Assembly (NCBI GenBank): GCA_027065935.1
Contig: JAMONI010000192.1
Span: 1 to 11,359, forward strand
Length of the DNA stretch: 11,359 nt
Source of the DNA: Flavobacteriales bacterium
GTDB taxonomy: Bacteria > Bacteroidota > Bacteroidia > Flavobacteriales > Flavobacteriaceae
Direction: 5' to 3'
Below, in pieces: positions 7,164-11,359 of this stretch. Below the pieces are notes generated by a model that had not been told where the DNA came from, ran no database searches, and saw only the letters and a list, made by a program, of their open reading frames with translations. Position numbers and translations under genes: made by a program. Every line of letters starts with the position of its first letter. Position 1 is the first letter of the stretch.

Positions 7164-7182
7164 TAAAATCCGAAGGATTTTA
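7164..7182 (-). terminator. Terminator-like hairpin pointing towards hisS
   Basis: The arms TAAAATCC (7164-7171) and GGATTTTA (7175-7182) form eight perfect pairs with a three-base loop. Read on the minus strand the hairpin is followed within about six bases by a run of six T residues (7158-7153), the layout of an intrinsic terminator. No annotated gene is transcribed leftwards into it, so it would block antisense or spurious transcription towards hisS or end a small RNA. A chance hairpin in AT-rich DNA is the alternative. Confidence 0.4.
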
Positions 7183-7265
7183 ACGGAGGCGGTACAAAAT
7201 ACAGCAAACTCGATTCCGCCCGGATGTTACGGCAGGCCGGTTTTACCCATCAAAATAATATTGCG

Positions 7266-7282
7266 TAAATTTACCGGTAAAT
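7266..7282 (+). promoter_or_regulatory. Candidate -7 element overlapped by a perfect 14-base palindrome
   Basis: TAAATTTA at 7266-7273 matches the -7 consensus TAnnTTTG except for the last base and lies 19 bases before the lipoprotein ATG. Its right half is shared with a perfect palindrome, ATTTACCGGTAAAT (7269-7282). A dimeric regulator bound there would cover the promoter. A second, slightly weaker -7 candidate, TAATATTG, lies at 7256-7263. No convincing -33 TTG is in place for either. Confidence 0.4.
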
Positions 7283-7292
7283 CACACCCGGT

Positions 7293-7838
7293 ATGAAAAA
7301 AGTTTTGATGTTAAGCTTAAGCATTTTATTTTTAGCGTCTTGCACCAAAGACGATTCGATGACGTTTGAAAAGAACCGTGTGGGGAAGCTACACGGACGG
7401 ATGACGGTTGAACAAGTCAGGCATGCGCTTCAAGACAAAAAACTGTCCGAACTAAAAAAAGTTTCGGGTATTGTGAATCAAAACCAAATGGAGGTGTCGG
7501 ACGAAGAAGGAAAACAAGAACTCATTTTGATTTTTCAACCCGAAAATGACACGCTGAAACTTTATGCCGTCGAGATTATCTCGCCCGAATTTAAGTCCAC
7601 GCTCGGTGTAAGCAAAACGGATACCTTCGAAAAATGGAAACAACATCATAAAATCCGTAAAGCCGAACGAACGCTTCGGCATTTTGTGGTTTTTGTGGAC
7701 GATTTGAACGCCACTTTGGAATTTACCGACGAGGATTTGGTTTCGCAGGCCCAAAACCGCACCCTGATCAATCCCGACCCGGATTGGGTCAAGAAAGACG
7801 CCCGGACCAAGCGATTAATTCTCTTTTTCAGCCGATGA
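7293..7838 (+). CDS. Small predicted lipoprotein
   Basis: A 181-residue exported protein with a typical type II signal peptide: two Lys after Met, a hydrophobic core at residues 4-14, and lipobox LASC at 14-17, so Cys17 would be lipidated and the protein anchored in the envelope. The residues after the Cys (TKDD) carry acidic residues, often seen in Bacteroidota lipoproteins. The mature part suggests two similar alpha/beta halves: VGKLHGRMTVEQVRHAL at 30-46, which resembles the 'G-x-K-x-G-M-T-x-x-x-V' start of SmpA/BamE-like domains, and a second half from about 104 (LGVSKTDTFEKWKQHH) to 145. That likeness is tentative; I do not recognise a named family. The ORF stop overlaps the start of the AddB-like gene as ATGA, so the two are probably co-transcribed and translationally coupled, an odd pairing for an envelope protein and a DNA nuclease. 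Confidence 0.75.
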   Translation: MKKVLMLSLSILFLASCTKDDSMTFEKNRVGKLHGRMTVEQVRHALQDKKLSELKKVSGIVNQNQMEVSDEEGKQELILIFQPENDTLKLYAVEIISPEFKSTLGVSKTDTFEKWKQHHKIRKAERTLRHFVVFVDDLNATLEFTDEDLVSQAQNRTLINPDPDWVKKDARTKRLILFFSR

Positions 7839-10573
7839 AAGGATTTTTGGATAAACTGGCCGAAACCTTACTCGAAGAGGACGCCTTATACCGGAAAACC
7901 GTAATTTTCCCCAACCGGCGTCCCGCCTTGTTTTTGGAAAAAAAACTATCCGAACTGTCCGGCAAACCCGTTATTGCGCCCCGAATCTTTTCCATAACGG
8001 ATTTTTTGGCATACATCACCGGAAAGCGCGTCGCCGAACAATACGAATTGCTTTTGATGCTGTTTGAAACCTATGGTGAAGTTACCCGGAAAGCCGGCTT
8101 ACCCGCCCAATCGTTCGATCGCTTTATAGGATGGGGACACGTTTTGCTCAACGACTTTGACGAGATCGACAAGTTTCTCGTCAGTCCGGATGACATTCTC
8201 GACACTTTAATGCAAATAAAAGAAATCGACCGGTGGGATCTCCAAGCCGGTGAATCCGCTGAAATGAACGATTATTTACAATTTTTCGAACGGCTTCCCG
8301 AAATATACAAAAATTTTCGCCGGAAATTGGAAAGTCAAAACTCGGCTTACGACGGAATGCTCTACCGGGAAGCTTGGGAACAATATTCCGGTTGGGAAAA
8401 CCGGTGGGCGCGTGAAAGCATAATCCTGGCCGGATTTAACGCCTTGACCCGGGCCGAAGAGCAAATCTTTCGCCGGCTGATTTCGGACCGGAAAGCCAAA
8501 ATTTTTTGGGATGCCGACCGGTTTTATTTAAACGACCCCTTTGAGGCAGGAAAGTTTTTAAGAAAATATCAAAAGGATCAAGTTTTTGGAAAAGACTTTA
8601 AATGGATATTCGACACCTATCATCCGCCCAAGACATTTTACACGGTTCACGCCACCGACAGCGCATCGCAAATCCAATTTGCCGTCAAACAACTCAAGGC
8701 ATTTGAAATAAACACCAGGGAAAACAAAGACGCATTCCGTCTCAATACTTTGATTGTGCTCAACGACCCTTCCATGCTCACCGAACTCCTGCATACCCTT
8801 CCCGAAGACCTTGATAAAGTTAACTTAAGCTTCTCCTTGCCGGCCTACCAAATGCAAACCGTGCGCCTAACGGAGCTTTATATCCGTTTTTATGCCGAAG
8901 CCGAACGTTCGGGCAACGTGAATTTGAAAGATTTTCTCTACCTGATCAAGCATCCTTTTTTCAAGATTCCCGGCTTTGACACATTGCAATCAATCGAAGA
9001 AGAAATTTTACAACAACGCAACCGGTTTATCGACCGGGAAGATTTCCACGCTTTAATGCGCGACAAGGGATTGGAAAGGTTTTTCCCCGAAATCAAACAT
9101 CCCGCACAACTGCTCGAACAACTCGACCGGATTCTCGACATAACGGGCGAAAACATCGAACGTAACCATCCCGAACGCATCGCATGGATGGAAATCGCCA
9201 AACTTGTGAAACGCCTCCACGACATGCAAAACCGGTTCGGCGTGTTTAACAACCTCCTTGCCACCTTAAAGTTTTACAAGCGCATGGTTAAAGAAATGTT
9301 TTTGCGCTTTTCGGGACATCCGCTCAAAGGATATCAAATCATGGGCCTGCTGGAAACCCGCTTGCTGGATTTCGACCGTATATTGATGTTGGGAATGAAC
9401 GAAGGTATCATCCCCAAAGGGAAAGCCCTTAACAGTTTTATACCTTACGATGTACGCCGGCATTTCGGTTTGCCCGTGTATGACGATAAAAACGCCGTTA
9501 CGGCCTATCACTTCTACCGGCTGTTAGCTAAAGCCCGGCAAGTTTGGTTGCTTTACGACGCTTCCGCCAAAGGAATCACATCGGGAGAACCCTCGCGCTA
9601 TATATTACAACTCAAAGAAATGTTGCCCCAACGCCGTATCGAAATTAAAGACATTTACCTGTCGGGGGATGCCCGGACCTTACCCCTTCCGCAGCACATT
9701 AAAAAAGACGGTGAATTCGCAGATCGATTAAAAAAATATTTGGAAGAAAAAGGAGTTTCGGCTTCGATGCTCATCAGCTATAAACATTATCCCGCCGACT
9801 TTTACCGGCGTTATGTGCTGGGCTGGGAAGAAAAACCCTTGCTGGAAGACTTCGTGGCCGCCAACCGGATGGGAAATGTCATTCACAACACGATGGAAAA
9901 GCTCTACACCCCTTACGTCAACCGGATACTAACCCCCGAAATTATCCGAAAACTCATACGTTTGTCGGACGAAACCACCGAAAGATTTTTTTTCGACGAA
10001 TTTCAACAACCGGACCGAGGAACAAAGAAAAAACTCAAAGGAAAAAATATCCTGGCCTTGGCCGGCGCCAAGGAAATGGTCAAAAAATTCCTTCGAATCG
10101 ACCTGCAAGCCGTCCGATCCGGCAACGAAATAATCGTTTTGGACACGGAAAAAAAACTGGCTCCCGAGCTGAACATATCCGGTATAGGCAAAGTGAAATG
10201 CAAAGGATTCATCGACCGCACGGATGTATTTAACGGACAACTCCGCATTGTGGATTATAAAACGGGAAGAGCCGATGCATCTTATAAAAAAATACAACCC
10301 GGTTCGGATTTTTTCGAGAAAGTAATCCTCCAAAAAAAATATTGGTTTCAGCTTTATTTTTACTTGTGGTTATTATGGAAAACCGGCGAAATCAAAGGTA
10401 AGGACAATCCCGCCCCCGTAATTTACACCGTCCGCAGTACCAAGCCGCTTCTGCATCCCCCTTGGGCCGATACGGAAGCGTTTTTGCAAGCTTTTGAAAG
10501 CTACCTTTTCGATTTGCTTCGCGAAATGTTGGATATTCAACGGCATTTCTCGCTCGAACCTCCGAAAGTTTAA
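7835..10573 (+). CDS. AddB-like protein: inactivated helicase domain with C-terminal PD-(D/E)XK nuclease
   Basis: A 912-residue cytoplasmic protein of the AddB/RexB type, which with an AddA-like UvrD helicase would process double-strand breaks for recombination. Residues 1-620 are helicase-like but lack a Walker A loop: where it should be, the chain reads TVIFPNRRPALFLEKKL (22-38). ILMLGMNEGIIPKGKAL at 516-532 matches AddB's 'EGxxP' segment. The C-terminal RecB-family nuclease keeps His684 (GNVIH), Asp794 (GFIDRTD), Asp807 and Lys809 (IVDYKTG) and Gln839/Tyr843 (QLYFY), so the nuclease should be active. The iron-sulphur cysteines of canonical AddB are absent: the nuclease entry reads SYKHYPADFYRRY (648-660) without Cys, the chain stops without the usual Cys-rich tail, and only one Cys (789) occurs in the whole protein. 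The frame is open from a TTG at 7784, but ATG 7835 gives the family start and an ATGA overlap. The AddA partner is not in the window. Confidence 0.88.
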   Translation: MKGFLDKLAETLLEEDALYRKTVIFPNRRPALFLEKKLSELSGKPVIAPRIFSITDFLAYITGKRVAEQYELLLMLFETYGEVTRKAGLPAQSFDRFIGWGHVLLNDFDEIDKFLVSPDDILDTLMQIKEIDRWDLQAGESAEMNDYLQFFERLPEIYKNFRRKLESQNSAYDGMLYREAWEQYSGWENRWARESIILAGFNALTRAEEQIFRRLISDRKAKIFWDADRFYLNDPFEAGKFLRKYQKDQVFGKDFKWIFDTYHPPKTFYTVHATDSASQIQFAVKQLKAFEINTRENKDAFRLNTLIVLNDPSMLTELLHTLPEDLDKVNLSFSLPAYQMQTVRLTELYIRFYAEAERSGNVNLKDFLYLIKHPFFKIPGFDTLQSIEEEILQQRNRFIDREDFHALMRDKGLERFFPEIKHPAQLLEQLDRILDITGENIERNHPERIAWMEIAKLVKRLHDMQNRFGVFNNLLATLKFYKRMVKEMFLRFSGHPLKGYQIMGLLETRLLDFDRILMLGMNEGIIPKGKALNSFIPYDVRRHFGLPVYDDKNAVTAYHFYRLLAKARQVWLLYDASAKGITSGEPSRYILQLKEMLPQRRIEIKDIYLSGDARTLPLPQHIKKDGEFADRLKKYLEEKGVSASMLISYKHYPADFYRRYVLGWEEKPLLEDFVAANRMGNVIHNTMEKLYTPYVNRILTPEIIRKLIRLSDETTERFFFDEFQQPDRGTKKKLKGKNILALAGAKEMVKKFLRIDLQAVRSGNEIIVLDTEKKLAPELNISGIGKVKCKGFIDRTDVFNGQLRIVDYKTGRADASYKKIQPGSDFFEKVILQKKYWFQLYFYLWLLWKTGEIKGKDNPAPVIYTVRSTKPLLHPPWADTEAFLQAFESYLFDLLREMLDIQRHFSLEPPKV

Positions 10574-10586
10574 CCCGGAAAAAGAT

Positions 10587-10594
10587 TACCTTTG
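10587..10594 (+). promoter_or_regulatory. -7 promoter element for coaX
   Basis: TACCTTTG is a perfect TAnnTTTG match in the 38-base gap between the AddB-like gene and coaX, ending 17 bases before the coaX ATG. No clean TTG -33 box stands at the usual distance. It suggests coaX can be transcribed independently of the upstream operon. Confidence 0.5.
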
Positions 10595-10611
10595 TGTAAA
10601 TTTCCGCCGTC

Positions 10612-11310
10612 ATGCAATTAGGAATCGACATCGGCAATACCCGAACCAAATATTTTCTGTATGATAACGGAAAACTTATTGAAAAAATTTTCACCTTCGA
10701 ATCCATACCTTGGGAAAAAATCCGGAAAGCGGCCGTAGTCCGTACCGGCACACCCGGCAAGGCTCTGGAAAACCGGTTGAAAAATGCCACGTTTCCGGTG
10801 CTTTACGTTAACCAAAACATCCGTTTGCCCTTTCACATCGATTACCGGTCCGATACCCTTGGTGCGGACCGCATAGCTTTAACGGCCGGTGCCAAAGAAA
10901 TTTTCGGAAACAATGTGCTGGTTATCGACGCAGGCACGTGCATCACCTACGACTACCTGGACCCTCTAGGCACATACAAAGGCGGAAGCATATCGCCGGG
11001 TATTCGAATGCGCTATAAGGCCTTGCATCATTTCACGAAAGGCTTACCCCTTTTGACATTCGATAACCTCGTGCCGCCGCTTACGGGAAATTCCACCGAA
11101 CAATCCGTTCACTCGGGCGTTATTCACGGCATATTAAAAGAAATCGAAGGGATTATTACGGCCTATCGTGCGCAATATCCCGGAGTAAAAGTCGTTTTAT
11201 CGGGAGGAGATGCGGATTTTTTGTCCGAATCACTAAAAATTAAGATATTTGCTATTCAAAAATTTTTACTGGCACAGGGACTTAAAAGTATTTTGTCGCT
11301 CAACACATAA
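10612..11310 (+). CDS. coaX: Type III pantothenate kinase
   Basis: Cytoplasmic enzyme for the first committed step of coenzyme A synthesis, ATP-dependent phosphorylation of pantothenate. The type III (CoaX) fold belongs to the ASKHA superfamily, usually needs a monovalent cation and is insensitive to CoA feedback. The 232 residues are slightly short of the 240-260 common in the family. Motifs are the phosphate-binding DIGNTRTK at 6-13, DTLGADR at 81-87 for pantothenate binding, VIDAGTCITYDY at 104-115 with catalytic Asp106, GGSISPG at 124-130, and VVLSGGDADFL at 194-204 (adenosine side). All expected key residues are present. ATG 10612 has a good -7 box upstream and follows the AddB-like stop by 38 bases. 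A further gene starts six bases after its stop. Confidence 0.95.
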   Translation: MQLGIDIGNTRTKYFLYDNGKLIEKIFTFESIPWEKIRKAAVVRTGTPGKALENRLKNATFPVLYVNQNIRLPFHIDYRSDTLGADRIALTAGAKEIFGNNVLVIDAGTCITYDYLDPLGTYKGGSISPGIRMRYKALHHFTKGLPLLTFDNLVPPLTGNSTEQSVHSGVIHGILKEIEGIITAYRAQYPGVKVVLSGGDADFLSESLKIKIFAIQKFLLAQGLKSILSLNT

Positions 11311-11316
11311 GAAGTT

Positions 11317-11359
11317 ATGATTAAACGAATCGCATATACCGCCGTATTTTTCACTTTAA
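11317..11359 (+). CDS. Start of a downstream gene, probably exported, 3' end outside window
   Basis: ATG 11317 opens 14 codons before the window ends, reading MIKRIAYTAVFFTL. A basic start followed by a hydrophobic stretch looks like the beginning of a signal peptide. It is six bases after the coaX stop, so probably co-transcribed. In Flavobacteriia coaX is often followed by an outer-membrane transport protein of the OmpP1/FadL type; that identity is a guess from context, since only the first residues are visible. Confidence 0.5.
   Translation, partial: MIKRIAYTAVFFTL

Larger units (their letters stand above)
6967..7292. other. Long intergenic region between divergent hisS and the lipoprotein gene
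   Basis: This 326-base stretch is the only gap over 100 bases in the window. It has a hisS -7 box near its left end and candidate promoter and palindrome sequences near its right end. The middle is mixed: T-rich runs (7042-7056), a T6/A6 inverted repeat at 7143-7158, and two terminator-like hairpins (7077-7094 and 7164-7182). Only tiny ORFs are present (the largest plausible one is 31 codons from ATG 7021, with no supporting signal). I find no tRNA-like cloverleaf and recognise no riboswitch. A small RNA on the minus strand is possible but unproven. Confidence 0.6.

Noticed and set aside
7784..7834. Upstream TTG extension of the AddB-like protein by 17 residues
   Set aside because: The extension lies wholly inside the lipoprotein coding sequence, begins at TTG, and adds a polar stretch absent from the family start; ATG 7835 gives a typical ATGA overlap.
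10534..10611. AddB-like gene as a C-terminally truncated pseudogene
   Set aside because: All nuclease motifs are complete, the cluster cysteine at the other end of the domain is missing too, and the 38 bases downstream hold a coaX promoter element rather than leftover coding sequence.

Overview
This window looks like an ordinary, gene-dense piece of chromosome from a member of the Bacteroidota, most likely the Flavobacteriia. Several things point that way. The protein families are typical of the group: a DUF2807 exported protein, a long-form HisRS of about 450 residues, an AddB-like protein with a PD-(D/E)XK nuclease, and a type III pantothenate kinase. Promoter elements match the Bacteroidota -7 consensus TAnnTTTG (before the PPK2, hisS and coaX genes). 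Shine-Dalgarno sequences are absent from most starts. This placement is inference from gene content, not from a marker-gene comparison.

Layout. At the left edge (1-1503, plus strand) is the end of a cation:proton antiporter, coupled by an ATGA overlap to a SixA-type histidine phosphatase. At 1505-1960 a DUF4442 hotdog-fold protein runs on the minus strand. It converges on the phosphatase with one base between stop codons and is divergent from a secreted DUF2807 beta-solenoid protein (2048-2893). That gene in turn converges, with overlapping stop codons, on a minus-strand pair (2890-4456): a class 2 polyphosphate kinase followed by an unrecognised protein with three membrane segments. The pair has a clear promoter at 4482-4511. 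Next on the minus strand is hisS-gcvT (4547-6966), again joined by an ATGA overlap, with its own -7 element 14 bases before hisS. A 326-base intergenic region (6967-7292) is the only long non-coding stretch; it holds divergent promoters, two terminator-like hairpins and a perfect 14-base palindrome. Rightward from it run a small lipoprotein, an AddB-like helicase-nuclease scaffold protein (ATGA overlap), coaX with its own -7 element, and the first 14 codons of another probably exported protein.

Function. The genes are mainly housekeeping: ion homeostasis, phosphohistidine signalling, polyphosphate/nucleotide metabolism, the glycine cleavage T-protein, histidyl-tRNA synthesis, double-strand-break processing and the first step of CoA synthesis. 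I see no mobile element, CRISPR array, tRNA, rRNA or obvious defence island. No convincing new multi-gene system is present. The most worthwhile leads are the AddB-like protein that lacks the family's iron-sulphur cysteines, its tight coupling to a lipoprotein gene, the unrecognised membrane protein behind the polyphosphate kinase, the structured 7.0-7.3 kb intergenic region, and a marked excess of the tetranucleotide CCGG.
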